Assembly (NCBI GenBank): GCA_018110825.1
Contig: JAGBCL010000108.1
Coordinates: 1-64,000, forward strand
DNA length: 64,000 bases
Direction: 5' to 3'
Source: Oscillospiraceae bacterium
GTDB taxonomy: Bacteria > Bacillota > Clostridia > Oscillospirales > Ruminococcaceae
This document shows positions 7,460 to 15,677 of this stretch, piece after piece. A program made the translations under genes and the position numbers. How positions within the stretch are numbered: position 1 is the stretch's first letter; each line of letters opens with the position of its first letter. The notes beneath the pieces were generated by a model. That model had not been told where the DNA came from, ran no database searches, and saw only the letters and a list, made by a program, of their open reading frames with translations.

Positions 7460-8062
7460 ATGAATAAACAATATATTTATCTTGTACTTACCCGTACAGG
7501 TACAATATTTTCCAGAGTAATCGGTCTTGCAACAGGTAAACAGTACACCCATGCGTCCATCGCTTCCAATGAGATGCTTACAGATATGTACAGCTTCTGC
7601 CGTGACCATAAGGAACGTCCGCTGCCTGCCAATTTCAACCACGAAGATATCTTCACTGAGGTTTTCGGTGCCTGTAAGACTATCCCAAGCGAGGTTTACC
7701 GTATTCCGGTTACTGATGAACAGATTGAACGTTATCACACCCTGATAAGACATTTTGTGCTTAACCGCGAAAAATATTCTTACGACCTCGGAGCACTTCT
7801 TCCGATGGCACTTCATATCCCTTACAAAATGCGAAACAACAAATTCGTATGTTCAGTATGGGTCGGTTTTATGCTTGGTAAATCGGGAATTGTGAACGAC
7901 ATGAAAAAACACCCGTCACTTGTTGAACCTGAGGATTTCCGCAGCGTAAAGGGTGCTGAACTGATATATAAAGGTGATTTGAAAAAGTACCGTGACTACA
8001 TAAAGGAAGTACGTGAAAAGAAAAACGGAAAGATTCCTGTCCTGCAGACGGAAACTGCCTGA
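7460..8062 (+). CDS. permuted papain-like (YiiX/NlpC-P60 type) hydrolase, putative
   Basis: 200 residues. It has the order of catalytic motifs expected for permuted papain-fold enzymes: an early TGKQYTHASIA with a candidate histidine, and a late NKFVCSVWVGFML with a candidate nucleophilic cysteine. Members cleave amide or ester bonds in lipids or peptidoglycan. No signal peptide is present, so it is cytosolic or depends on its neighbour for membrane access. The ATG at 7460 has GGAG 9 bases upstream; a TTG further up (7445) lacks a site. A promoter (TGTACA-N17-TATAAT, 7400-7428) precedes it. The next gene follows after 17 bases, so they form an operon. Confidence 0.65.
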   Translation: MNKQYIYLVLTRTGTIFSRVIGLATGKQYTHASIASNEMLTDMYSFCRDHKERPLPANFNHEDIFTEVFGACKTIPSEVYRIPVTDEQIERYHTLIRHFVLNREKYSYDLGALLPMALHIPYKMRNNKFVCSVWVGFMLGKSGIVNDMKKHPSLVEPEDFRSVKGAELIYKGDLKKYRDYIKEVREKKNGKIPVLQTETA

Positions 8063-8079
8063 TAACGGAGGTGCGGCAA

Positions 8080-8811
8080 TTGCATAAAATGATAAGGATC
8101 AACGAAAAACGTCTTGCCGCAAAATATAACAGACGTATTTTTCTGGCTGCATTGCCCGCTTTAAGTATACTTATTTCACTGCTTATCGTTGTGCTGATTT
8201 TTGTTATCAAACTCGGTACGGCTCTTCCGCAGCAAATGTACAGAACAATCATTTACCTTGCTTATGCGGCAATTGCATACGGTTTTATTGTATGCCTGAT
8301 AGGTTCTGTACTTGAAGATATTCTTATCCGTGCTCACCGTGAACACACCTACATACACATTGCAGATTCGGTAATGGTTGTTTCGCAGCACTGCCGCACG
8401 GTATTCCGTGACTGGAAATGGGTTCATTACAAAAAAATGTGGGTTATAAAACTCTCTGAGGTTGAAAATGCGGAATGCATACGAAACCATATTACCTTAA
8501 CTGCCCCTGCCCGTTATTTCAACGAAGATTCAAGCTGGCTTGGATATACAAAGGCCGATGAAGGAATCAACTTCGACCGCTGGTGGTATGACACAAACGG
8601 CGGAAAAAACGTTGACAGTCTCGAAATTACAGATTTTTATACGCACGGCGAACGAATTGTAAGACATATTCTTCACTGTGCCAATAAGGTTCGTGCACGT
8701 GAACAACGTCGTGCACAGTTCCGACGTGAAATGCTGGAAATTGCCAGAAATGTCAATTACCCTCACAAGCTTAAAGACCGTTACCAACCGAAAACAAAAA
8801 GAAAAAGATAA
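8080..8811 (+). CDS. membrane protein of unknown function, partner of papain-like hydrolase
   Basis: 243 residues. Two adjacent hydrophobic helices lie near residues 20-45 and 60-85, followed by a soluble, tryptophan- and histidine-rich domain and a very basic C-terminus (many RR/RK pairs, ending KRKR), probably cytoplasmic. I do not recognise the family. Start choice: GGAGGT at 8067-8072 is 7 bases before a TTG at 8080, while the ATG at 8089 is 16 bases away, so TTG is preferred. It forms an operon with the hydrolase gene. Confidence 0.65.
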   Translation: MHKMIRINEKRLAAKYNRRIFLAALPALSILISLLIVVLIFVIKLGTALPQQMYRTIIYLAYAAIAYGFIVCLIGSVLEDILIRAHREHTYIHIADSVMVVSQHCRTVFRDWKWVHYKKMWVIKLSEVENAECIRNHITLTAPARYFNEDSSWLGYTKADEGINFDRWWYDTNGGKNVDSLEITDFYTHGERIVRHILHCANKVRAREQRRAQFRREMLEIARNVNYPHKLKDRYQPKTKRKR

Positions 8812-8844
8812 CCGTACCGAAAAAAAATTCAGTACGGTTTTATT
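8810..8844. terminator. bidirectional terminator
   Basis: AACCGTAC / GTACGGTT stem with an A/T-rich loop between convergent genes, with a T-run after the plus-strand arm. Confidence 0.75.
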
Positions 8845-8846
8845 TG

Positions 8847-9359
8847 TTATTTCTGCATACTTTCCGCAACCTCTTCCTTAGTAGGAAGCGGAGTAAAATC
8901 AGGATATCCGGGTTGCTCTGAAATAGCCTTGTGAAGCGGAATAAGCGTCAGAAGTTTCAGATTTGCAATAACTCCGTAAAAAGCAAAAGGCATAATCCAC
9001 ACACATGGCATACTTATCATCACTGTAAACAACATTGCTGTACAAAGCAGAACTTCAACAATAAGTGCCTGCTTATTCATAGTTCCCGCAACAAAATTCA
9101 GCAGGAAAATTGCAACTGCAATAAACGGAATCACAAACGGAAGCTGTGGAAGCATTTTGCCCATACGCATACAATAAGTTACACTAAAAATTGAATAAAT
9201 AGCAAAGAAAGCAAGGCACCCCAAAGAAAAAATCATTGTGTATTTAAATGCGGAGTTGATAATTGAATTCAACACGTCAACACAGTCGCGCTTGTGTTTA
9301 TCATCAAGATTCGGTATAGTCTCCGGCTCAATGTCCATCATAAAACGAAACCTTGCCAT
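8847..9359 (-). CDS. four-helix membrane protein, unknown function
   Basis: 170 residues. About four hydrophobic helices occupy residues 40-130, flanked by a soluble N-terminal segment and a proline-rich C-terminal tail (PDFTPLPTKEE). No family recognised. It starts 11 bases after the stop of the upstream coiled-coil membrane gene, so the two are co-transcribed, and both probably follow greA-lysS in one transcription unit. AAGGAG precedes the ATG at 9359. Confidence 0.7.
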   Translation of the reverse strand: MARFRFMMDIEPETIPNLDDKHKRDCVDVLNSIINSAFKYTMIFSLGCLAFFAIYSIFSVTYCMRMGKMLPQLPFVIPFIAVAIFLLNFVAGTMNKQALIVEVLLCTAMLFTVMISMPCVWIMPFAFYGVIANLKLLTLIPLHKAISEQPGYPDFTPLPTKEEVAESMQK

Positions 9360-9370
9360 AAAATCTCTCC

Positions 9371-10324
9371 TTATTTTCTGTAACTTTCTGCATCAGGGTC
9401 AATCATATTGCCATTGATATAATTTGTCCACAACTCAATTGCATTCTCAAAATTCTTTTCAATTCTGTCACTGCCTCCAAGTCCCGGTGCAAAAGGATAT
9501 CTGAATCCGACATACAATTCATCAGACAGTCCCTCGTATCCAATATCATCCTTCATGCTTGTGGCACTGAGCTTATAACCTATTTCCGAGATATTTTCAT
9601 CATCAGGGAAGTATTCGCTCAGGTCAGCAAGCACGGTATCCTCCGGCTCAATTCCGATTACTCCGAAAGAAGTATAATCACCGATTACCATAATCGTATC
9701 GCTGCCCATGAATTCAGCTGAAAGCTTCACCTGGTCTCCGCCATGATAATACATAGAAGACATCTGGTCCAGATCAGGTGCTGCAGGAGTATAGCTTACA
9801 CGGATCTGAATTTTCCCGTCGCCATTGTAATCCTTCGCATACTTAGCCAAAACATCTTCCATATCTTCAGCAAGGAACTGCATCTGCGGGTCATCAGCAA
9901 TAAACAGCACCGCAACATCGGGTTTTACAGTTGTTACAAGGTCATAAATCAGGAAAATTGCAATTGCTGCAATTGCCGCACCTGCAATTACGTAAATTTT
10001 ATTGTGATAGAAAAAGTTGCTGATTTTCTCCCAGATGGAATATTCCTTCTGCACAACCTCTTCCTTGGGAATATCAGCTTCAGAGATAATTCCCTGCTTC
10101 AGCTTCATCAATTCCAGTCTTTCCTGACGGAGCCTTTCATTGTATGCCGCACGAGCCTGACGCTCACGCTCAGCCCTTGCCGCCTCAGCCTCGCTCTCAC
10201 GCTTCAGCTCCTCGGCACGTGCCTTCTCGTTTACCTCACGGTAGGTCTGCAAAAAGGATTTGCCCTTTTTCTTCTCGTTATTTTCAGCAGACTCAGCCTG
10301 CTCATTCTTTTCTTTTTCAGCCAT
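9371..10324 (-). CDS. membrane protein with N-terminal charged coiled coil, unknown function
   Basis: 317 residues. A highly charged Lys/Glu/Arg/Ala segment at about residues 1-95 is predicted to be a cytoplasmic coiled coil. It is followed by one transmembrane helix (about residues 122-142, VIAGAAIAAIAIFLIYDLV) and an outer domain of about 170 residues containing PDVAVLFIADD and DYNGDGKIQIRV. I chose the ATG at 10324 because AAAGGAAT lies about 9 bases upstream; the longer reading frame to 10393 runs through a hairpin. Gene order suggests it functions with the following four-helix protein. Confidence 0.72.
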   Translation of the reverse strand: MAEKEKNEQAESAENNEKKKGKSFLQTYREVNEKARAEELKRESEAEAARAERERQARAAYNERLRQERLELMKLKQGIISEADIPKEEVVQKEYSIWEKISNFFYHNKIYVIAGAAIAAIAIFLIYDLVTTVKPDVAVLFIADDPQMQFLAEDMEDVLAKYAKDYNGDGKIQIRVSYTPAAPDLDQMSSMYYHGGDQVKLSAEFMGSDTIMVIGDYTSFGVIGIEPEDTVLADLSEYFPDDENISEIGYKLSATSMKDDIGYEGLSDELYVGFRYPFAPGLGGSDRIEKNFENAIELWTNYINGNMIDPDAESYRK

Positions 10325-10359
10325 TGAAGTAAATTCCTTTCGATAACAGTATACAACAC

Positions 10360-10389
10360 GGACGGTTACACCGAATCGGTGAACCGTCC
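10360..10389 (-). terminator. hairpin downstream of lysS
   Basis: GGACGGTT / AACCGTCC stem with an inner CCGAATCGG pairing just after lysS. The T-run on the minus strand is poor, so it may only attenuate read-through into the membrane-protein genes. Confidence 0.5.
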
Positions 10390-10417
10390 CCATTTTTATT
10401 TTACCTCAATATTATTC

Positions 10418-11995
10418 TTACATATCAAGACTCTTCATTGTAGGGAACAACAGAACATCTCTGATAGCAGGTGAATTTGTCAGCAGCATAACAAGTCTGT
10501 CGATGCCGTAGCCGATACCACCCGTCGGAGGCATACCGATTTCAAGTGCACGGAGGAAGTCCTCATCGATTCTGTTTGCTTCTTCGTCACCCTTCTTGAG
10601 CAGCTCTTCCTGAGCAATGAAACGTTCTCTCTGGTCGATTGGGTCATTAAGCTCGGAATAAGCGTTACACATTTCCCAACCGTTGATGAACAGCTCGAAA
10701 CGTTCAACATAGTCAGGGTTTTCAGGCTTTCTCTTTGTAAGCGGAGAAATCTCAACAGGGTGGTCCATAATGAATGTAGGCTGGATAAGGTGCTTTTCAA
10801 CGAATTCCTCAAAGAACAGGTTGAGAATATCGCCACGCTCATGTCTGTCCTCGAATTCAATATGGTGTTCCTTAGCAAGCTTCTTAGCCTCGGCAGTATC
10901 CTTAACCTCGGCAAAGTCAACACCTGAATATTTCTTTACAGCTTCAATCATTGTAAGACGCTCGAAAGGCTTGCCCAGGTCAATCATATGCTCGCCGTAA
11001 GGAATTGTTGTTGTACCGCAAACCTCTGTAGCAAGGTGGCGGAACATATTCTCGGTCAAATCCATCATACCGTAGTAGTCGGTGTAAGCCTGATAAAGCT
11101 CCATAAGTGTGAACTCAGGGTTATGACGTGTGTCAACACCTTCATTTCTGAATACACGGCCGATTTCGTAAACTCTTTCAAGACCGCCTACGATAAGACG
11201 CTTGAGGTAGAGTTCAAGGGAAATACGGAGTCTTACATCCTCGTTGAGAGCGTTGTAATGTGTTTCGAAAGGTCTTGCGGAAGCACCGCCTGCGTTAGCA
11301 ACAAGCATCGGTGTTTCAACCTCGATGAAGTTCTGCTCATCAAGGAAGCGTCTGATTGTAGAAATAATCTTGGAACGCTTTCTGAATGTGTCAGCAACGT
11401 CAGGGTTAACGATAAGGTCAACGTATCTCTGACGGTAACGCATATCCTGGTCCTTAAGGCCGTGCCACTTTTCAGGGAGAGGGAGAAGGGACTTGGAAAG
11501 GAGAGTGATTTTCTGTGCGTGAACGGAAATTTCGCCCTTTCTTGTACGGAAAACAAAGCCCTCAACACCAACGATATCGCCGATATCCCACTTCTTGAAA
11601 TCAGCGAATTCGTCAGCACCGATATCGTTCATTCTTACATAAACCTGCATACGGTCGCTGCCGTCACGAACGTCGATAAAGTTTGCCTTACCCATATCTC
11701 TCCAGGACATAACACGTCCTGCGATTCTAACATTGATTTTAGCAGCTTCGAGAAGTTCCTTGAGCTTTTCGTCGTCGCCGTTTGCTTCAGCAATAGCCTT
11801 AGCCTCGGATTCTTCGTAAGCCTTACGAAGTTCAGCGTTGCAGATAGTAACGTCAAACTTAGTGATTTCAAACGGATTCTTACCGCTTTCCTTCATTTCG
11901 TCAAGCTTTTCAATACGGATTTTCTTCAGGATATGCACATCCTGCTCGGTCTGTTCTTCCTCAGGAACAACATTGTTCTGGATTTCTTCGGACAT
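10418..11995 (-). CDS. lysS: lysyl-tRNA synthetase, class II
   Basis: Charges tRNA-Lys with lysine in the cytosol. 525 residues. An N-terminal extension of about 20 acidic residues precedes the conserved start (RIEKLDEMKESG), then the OB-fold anticodon domain (RIAGRVMSWRDMGKANF), then the class II core with motif 2 (YEIGRVFRNEGVDTRHNPEF) and motif 3 (GIGYGIDRLVMLL). Length is normal. AAAGGA precedes the ATG at 11995, 37 bases after greA, which gives the common greA-lysS operon of Firmicutes. Confidence 0.97.
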   Translation of the reverse strand: MSEEIQNNVVPEEEQTEQDVHILKKIRIEKLDEMKESGKNPFEITKFDVTICNAELRKAYEESEAKAIAEANGDDEKLKELLEAAKINVRIAGRVMSWRDMGKANFIDVRDGSDRMQVYVRMNDIGADEFADFKKWDIGDIVGVEGFVFRTRKGEISVHAQKITLLSKSLLPLPEKWHGLKDQDMRYRQRYVDLIVNPDVADTFRKRSKIISTIRRFLDEQNFIEVETPMLVANAGGASARPFETHYNALNEDVRLRISLELYLKRLIVGGLERVYEIGRVFRNEGVDTRHNPEFTLMELYQAYTDYYGMMDLTENMFRHLATEVCGTTTIPYGEHMIDLGKPFERLTMIEAVKKYSGVDFAEVKDTAEAKKLAKEHHIEFEDRHERGDILNLFFEEFVEKHLIQPTFIMDHPVEISPLTKRKPENPDYVERFELFINGWEMCNAYSELNDPIDQRERFIAQEELLKKGDEEANRIDEDFLRALEIGMPPTGGIGYGIDRLVMLLTNSPAIRDVLLFPTMKSLDM

Positions 11996-12032
11996 CTCTT
12001 TACAATCCTTTCGATTTATATGTTAATTATGA

Positions 12033-12509
12033 TTATATTCTGATTTCAAGAATTTCCATCTTGATGATACCGATAGGTGCTTCAACTTCAACCACATCGC
12101 CGACCTTCTTCTTCATAACAGCGATACCGATTGGTGAGTCGTCGGAAATCTTGTCATTTTCAGGGTCAGCTTCTGTAGAACCAACAATCTGAAGTTCCAT
12201 TACTTCATCAAGTTCAAGGTCCTTGATTTTAACGATTGAACCAACGCCAACCTCATCGTTTGAAAGCTCAGACTCATCAACAACAATAGCATTAGCAATA
12301 GTGAGCTCCATTTCCTGAATTTTTGCTTCAAGGATACCCTGCTCGTTCTTAGCTTCATCGTATTCAGCGTTTTCGGAAAGGTCACCGAAAGCTCTTGCTT
12401 CCTTAAGTTTCTGAGCAACCTCAGCACGTCTTACGGTAACGAGATAATCAAGCTCAGCCTCCAGTTTCTTCAGACCTTCAGCAGACATTCTAACCTTTTT
12501 TGCAGCCAT
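12033..12509 (-). CDS. greA: transcription elongation factor GreA
   Basis: Rescues backtracked RNA polymerase by stimulating transcript cleavage. 158 residues, standard length. The N-terminal coiled coil carries the acidic tip motif [13 protein letters not shown], where the catalytic acidic residues act, and the C-terminal FKBP-like domain contains GSTEADP and [11 protein letters not shown]. The ATG at 12509 has AAAGGA upstream. It is the first gene of the operon and is driven by a near-consensus promoter. Confidence 0.97.
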   Translation of the reverse strand: MAAKKVRMSAEGLKKLEAELDYLVTVRRAEVAQKLKEARAFGDLSENAEYDEAKNEQGILEAKIQEMELTIANAIVVDESELSNDEVGVGSIVKIKDLELDEVMELQIVGSTEADPENDKISDDSPIGIAVMKKKVGDVVEVEAPIGIIKMEILEIRI

Positions 12510-12543
12510 TTCAATCCAATCCTTTCGTTCATTCTAAAATCTT

Positions 12544-12572
12544 ATTATATAGTATATTTCAAACCTTGTCAA
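12544..12572 (-). promoter_or_regulatory. sigma-A promoter of greA-lysS
   Basis: Perfect elements on the minus strand: TTGACA (12572-12567), 17-base spacer, TATAAT (12549-12544). Confidence 0.88.
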
Positions 12573-12595
12573 TAGCGAAATTTCTGTGCTTTACG

Positions 12596-13564
12596 CTATT
12601 CTTCCTCTGTATCTGACTCTGCTGTCACTTCACTTTCGCTGTCCGATGCCGTCACTTCATTTTCGATTGCCTCAATCTGACTCAGAACGTCAAAAACCGC
12701 CGTTTCCAGTCTTGAAGTAGGACGTTCAATTCTTTCCATCAGATTTTCATCAAGGTAAATTATTCTGTTGTTTTTTACAGCTGAAAGAACCGCAGTTTCC
12801 TCCGACAGCTCATATTTGCTCATATAATCGGGAAATATAAGCCATTCGGGGTCAAGCTCAATCAGTTTTTCCGTGCTTAAAGAAAGTTCCTCCGTATCAC
12901 CTGCGGCATTTGTACCGAAGTGAGAAAAGAAATTTCCTGCAAATGTAGCATCAGAAGCCACCGCCAGGTCAGGCGACATGACATACACATAGCTGTCAAT
13001 AGCGCCATTTGCGTCAGCAAAAGCTTTTTTTAGCGGTTCAACTGCATTTTCTGCAACATCTGCACAATCAATACTGCCGCCGAATACTGCTGCAATATCG
13101 TAATAGCAGTTGTACATTTCCTCCGCAGTTGAAGGCGGCGCAATAATCCAGACCCGTGTTCCGGCTGCCTCGATAGCGGTAATGTCCTTTTTGGCAATCG
13201 GGCTCATTGAAATCAGCAGCTCAGGTGCAGCTGCGATAATTGCATCAACATCAGGGTTTGCGGCTGAACCAAGTTTATTTTTACTGCTTATGTTTTCAGG
13301 ATAATTACAATAACTGCTTATGCCGATAATTTTATTTCCATAGCCAAGCTCACAGATTATTTCCGTAACTGCAGGTGAAAGCGAGCCTACTGTTTCAGGT
13401 GCCTGCTCAAACAGAAGGGAGCCTGCCTGAACCGGATAAGGCTGTGCCTCAGGCGCAGTAGTTTCTGTGTTCGGCAACGGTATTTCTTCTGCAATCTCTG
13501 TACATCCGCAAAGCATTGTCATTGCAATTACAGCAGCAAATATACATTTTAACAATCTATACAA
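12596..13564 (-). CDS. BtuF/FepB-like ABC transporter substrate-binding lipoprotein
   Basis: 322 residues. The signal peptide ends in a lipobox (MTMLCGC), then comes a single binding-protein domain of the metal-siderophore/cobalamin type: VGSLSPAVTEIICELG, GIGISSY-like GIISSYCNYP, NPDVDAIIAAAPELLI and AGTRVWIIAPP are typical. It would capture a cobalamin, haem or iron complex outside the membrane. No permease or ATPase is nearby, so it must work with a distant transporter. Start: a TTG at 13564 is 8 bases after GGAGG and gives a clean signal peptide, whereas the upstream in-frame ATG at 13597 overlaps the promoter -10. The C-terminus is a Ser/Glu-rich tail. Confidence 0.82.
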   Translation of the reverse strand: MYRLLKCIFAAVIAMTMLCGCTEIAEEIPLPNTETTAPEAQPYPVQAGSLLFEQAPETVGSLSPAVTEIICELGYGNKIIGISSYCNYPENISSKNKLGSAANPDVDAIIAAAPELLISMSPIAKKDITAIEAAGTRVWIIAPPSTAEEMYNCYYDIAAVFGGSIDCADVAENAVEPLKKAFADANGAIDSYVYVMSPDLAVASDATFAGNFFSHFGTNAAGDTEELSLSTEKLIELDPEWLIFPDYMSKYELSEETAVLSAVKNNRIIYLDENLMERIERPTSRLETAVFDVLSQIEAIENEVTASDSESEVTAESDTEEE

Positions 13565-13595
13565 AGCGAAGTCCTCCGTTAACAATCTACCCTTC

Positions 13596-13624
13596 ATTAT
13601 AGCACATCACGCAAAAAATTACAA
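13596..13624 (-). promoter_or_regulatory. sigma-A-type promoter of binding-protein gene
   Basis: Minus strand TTGTAA (13624-13619), 17-base spacer, TATAAT (13601-13596). The -10 overlaps the upstream in-frame ATG, which supports the TTG start at 13564. Confidence 0.7.
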
Positions 13625-13640
13625 TACCATTTAAAAATAA

Positions 13641-13672
13641 AAAGGCTGCCGAAGGTTACCCTTGACAGCCAT
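13641..13672 (-). terminator. rpsT terminator
   Basis: GGCTG/CAGCC stem with an inner CGAAGG/CCCTTG pairing, followed on the minus strand by TTTTTATTTTT. Confidence 0.85.
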
Positions 13673-13686
13673 AAATATCATTACTA

Positions 13687-13950
13687 TTAAGCCTTAGCAG
13701 CATTGAGCTTCTTAGCAAGCTGAGACTTCTTTCTTGCAGCAGCATTCTTGTGAATGAGGTTCTTAGCAGCAGCCTGGTCAACCTTCTTCATAGCAAGTCT
13801 GATTGCTTCTTCGGAATTGTCAGCCTTGTTAGCGCAAGCGAGATCAGCATTCTTGAGAACAGTCTTGAGGTTGGACTTTCTAGCCTTGTTCTGCATTGTC
13901 TTAGTAGCGATAACCTTTACTCTCTTCTTAGCGGATTTAATATTTGGCAT
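13687..13950 (-). CDS. rpsT: 30S ribosomal protein S20
   Basis: Primary-binding protein of the 16S rRNA 5' domain. 87 residues, very basic and alanine-rich, starting MPNIKSAKKRVKV and containing NKARKSNLKTVLKNA and AAKNLIHKNAAARKKSQLAKK, all family hallmarks. The ATG at 13950 is preceded by AAGGAG. It is a single-gene unit with a leader of roughly 190 bases that contains several hairpins, and it is divergent from gpr, an arrangement shared with other Firmicutes. Confidence 0.97.
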   Translation of the reverse strand: MPNIKSAKKRVKVIATKTMQNKARKSNLKTVLKNADLACANKADNSEEAIRLAMKKVDQAAAKNLIHKNAAARKKSQLAKKLNAAKA

Positions 13951-13984
13951 AGTGTTTCTCTCCTTAAATAATTTGATTTTTTAC

Positions 13985-14137
13985 GGTCATAATAACATAA
14001 AATCGGCATAACCATCGCAGGACGTGACACGGAATGTCCTGTCGGAGGTGTAATGACCCACCTTGTAGTTATCAGGTACCGTTAAGGATTTGACAGCACG
14101 ACTGCCTTAACCGCGCACAGTTACCTGCAAAAGCCTA
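13985..14137 (-). ncRNA. structured 5' leader of rpsT, candidate regulatory RNA
   Basis: The minus-strand transcript from about 14137 can form several stems. They are GTTAAGG with CCTTAAC (around 14104-14110 / 14081-14087) enclosing a CAG..CTG mini-stem; CAGGTA with TACCTG (14122-14127 / 14073-14078); GGTG/CACC; and CAGGAC with GTCCTG (14037-14042 / 14018-14023). The 5' GCAGG can also pair with the last CCTGC, excluding two of the local stems. No U-run follows, so any control would more likely be on translation, for example S20 feedback (inference). It does not match T-box, SRP or tmRNA signatures. Confidence 0.5.
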
Positions 14138-14143
14138 AATATA

Positions 14144-14172
14144 ATATTAACATTTTTCGCTGTCATTTTCAA
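14144..14172 (-). promoter_or_regulatory. sigma-A-type promoter of rpsT
   Basis: Minus strand TTGAAA (14172-14167), 17-base spacer, TAATAT (14149-14144). It sets the 5' end of the leader near 14137. Confidence 0.75.
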
Positions 14173-14254
14173 TAGGCAACTTCAAAAAACAGTGAAAATT
14201 TTTATTGTATTTTTTAGTCATTTTGCCGAAAATTTCTGAAAGGATTATAGAATT

Positions 14255-15112
14255 ATGTCAATTCGTACCGACCTCGCCATTGAAATGGTAGATGAGGATG
14301 CAAAAAGCCTTCCCAAGGGGATCCGCCGCAAACTCCGCAAAAGTTCTGCATGTTCCATCACTGAAATTATCGTAACAGATTCCATAGCTGGACTGCGTAT
14401 TGGAAAAAACAAAGGACGCTACATCACTGTTGAAACTGACCGTCTTTCCGCAAGTCCCGAAGACTTTGACGAACAGGTTGCAAATATCTCAGCCGAAATA
14501 ATTTCCCTTAAAGGTTCCGACCGAAAAACTGCACTTATTGTTGGACTTGGCAACTCTGACATAACCCCCGATGCCCTGGGTCCTCTCGTTATTTCGCAGG
14601 TTATCGCAACCCGTCATCTTCACGATGCACTTCCCGCAGGACACGACCTGCGGAAGCTTAACCGTGTTTCCGCAATTGCCCCAGGAGTACTTGGACAAAC
14701 CGGTATTGAGGTTGCGGAAATTGTCCGCACATTATGTCAGGAAATCAAACCTGACTGTGTAATCGTAATTGACGCTCTCGCCTGCTCCGATGTATCTCGC
14801 TTAGGAACAACAATTCAGCTGACTGATACGGGAATTTCCCCAGGGTCAGGCGTTCAAAACAGACGAAAAGAACTGTCGGAAACGACGCTTGGCATACCCG
14901 TAATTGCAATCGGAGTACCGACGGTTGTCGATATGCATACCATTGTAGAGAGCATCACAGGCAACCCGCCCGACAAGCATCTGCCAAATATGATGGTTAC
15001 CCCCCGTGACGTTGACAAGCTCATCGAGCGTTCGGCACGTCTTATCGCATACGCAATCAACAAGGCTGTTCAACCTATGCTTTCAATTGAGGATATTACT
15101 GCGTTATCATAA
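14255..15112 (+). CDS. gpr: GPR endopeptidase (spore germination protease)
   Basis: Degrades small acid-soluble spore proteins during germination; made as a zymogen in the forespore. 285 residues, somewhat shorter than Bacillus GPR. The N-terminal RTDLAIEMVD is the family's signature and resembles the substrate cleavage site. The catalytic core contains GLGNSDITPDALGP, VIVIDALACSDVSRLG and GISPGSGVQNRRKEL, with candidate catalytic aspartates in the first two. AAAGGA precedes the ATG at 14255. It is direct evidence that the lineage makes, or recently made, endospores. The short promoter region contains no clear sigma-G site that I would commit to. Confidence 0.95.
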   Translation: MSIRTDLAIEMVDEDAKSLPKGIRRKLRKSSACSITEIIVTDSIAGLRIGKNKGRYITVETDRLSASPEDFDEQVANISAEIISLKGSDRKTALIVGLGNSDITPDALGPLVISQVIATRHLHDALPAGHDLRKLNRVSAIAPGVLGQTGIEVAEIVRTLCQEIKPDCVIVIDALACSDVSRLGTTIQLTDTGISPGSGVQNRRKELSETTLGIPVIAIGVPTVVDMHTIVESITGNPPDKHLPNMMVTPRDVDKLIERSARLIAYAINKAVQPMLSIEDITALS

Positions 15113-15115
15113 AAA

Positions 15116-15139
15116 CAAGGGACTACGAATAGTCCCTTG
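15116..15139. terminator. bidirectional terminator between gpr and yabR
   Basis: 10-bp perfect stem CAAGGGACTA with a CGAA tetraloop between convergent genes. Confidence 0.75.
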
Positions 15140-15152
15140 CTACATATATCTA

Positions 15153-15617
15153 TTACTTTCTTCTTGAAGGGCTTCTGCGCTTGTTGTCAAGCACCTTCTT
15201 CAGGTCGCCCATACGCTCGTCGGAGCTCTGCTTGAACTTGTTGAGCATGTCCTCAAAAGCAGCTTCGGGAGTCATCGGAGCTTTTTCCTGCTGCGGCTTT
15301 GCATTTTCCTTGTCAAAGCGTCTGCCGCCATTACCGCCGTTACCGTTATTGTTCCTTTTGAAATCCTTACGTGGCGGAGGATTATCAACAGCCTTCTTGA
15401 TGGACAAGGAAATCTTTCCGTCCTCTCCTACTGTCAGCACCTTTACCTTTACCGTCTGGCCTTCTGTGAGATGGTCCTTAATTTCGTTTACGAAAGTATT
15501 CGCAACCTCACTGATATGTACCATTCCTGTTGTTCCCGGTTCAAGCTCAACAAATGCACCGAACTTTGTAATACCGGTAACCTTACCCTCATAAATCTTT
15601 CCTACATCCAACTGCAT
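15153..15617 (-). CDS. yabR: S1 RNA-binding domain protein (YabR family)
   Basis: 154 residues. The N-terminal S1 OB-fold (about 1-75) has GKVTGITKFGAFVELEPGTTG, with the sheet signature GAFV and VHISEV, and ends in DGKISLSIKK. The tail is a basic, Gly/Asn/Arg-rich low-complexity segment ending RRSPSRRK, likely to add nonspecific RNA affinity. It is the last gene of the yabP-yabQ-divIC-yabR cluster in the same order as in Bacillus subtilis. Specific RNA targets are unknown. Confidence 0.9.
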   Translation of the reverse strand: MQLDVGKIYEGKVTGITKFGAFVELEPGTTGMVHISEVANTFVNEIKDHLTEGQTVKVKVLTVGEDGKISLSIKKAVDNPPPRKDFKRNNNGNGGNGGRRFDKENAKPQQEKAPMTPEAAFEDMLNKFKQSSDERMGDLKKVLDNKRRSPSRRK

Positions 15618-15677
15618 AAAAAACTTTTTATTCCTCTCGTTTGATAATTTATCTGACCCCTAAGGGACAAAGCCATA

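Noticed and set aside
10988-12043. 351-codon open frame antisense to lysS
   Set aside because: Same shadow effect; lysS is unambiguous on the other strand.
13564-13597. ATG start of the binding-protein gene at 13597
   Set aside because: The ATG sits in the -10 of the promoter; the TTG at 13564 has GGAGG and yields a proper signal peptide.
13985-14137. T-box, 6S, SRP or tmRNA gene upstream of rpsT
   Set aside because: The T-box core, SRP tetraloop region and tmRNA ends are absent; 6S cannot be excluded but the rpsT promoter and leader explain the region better.
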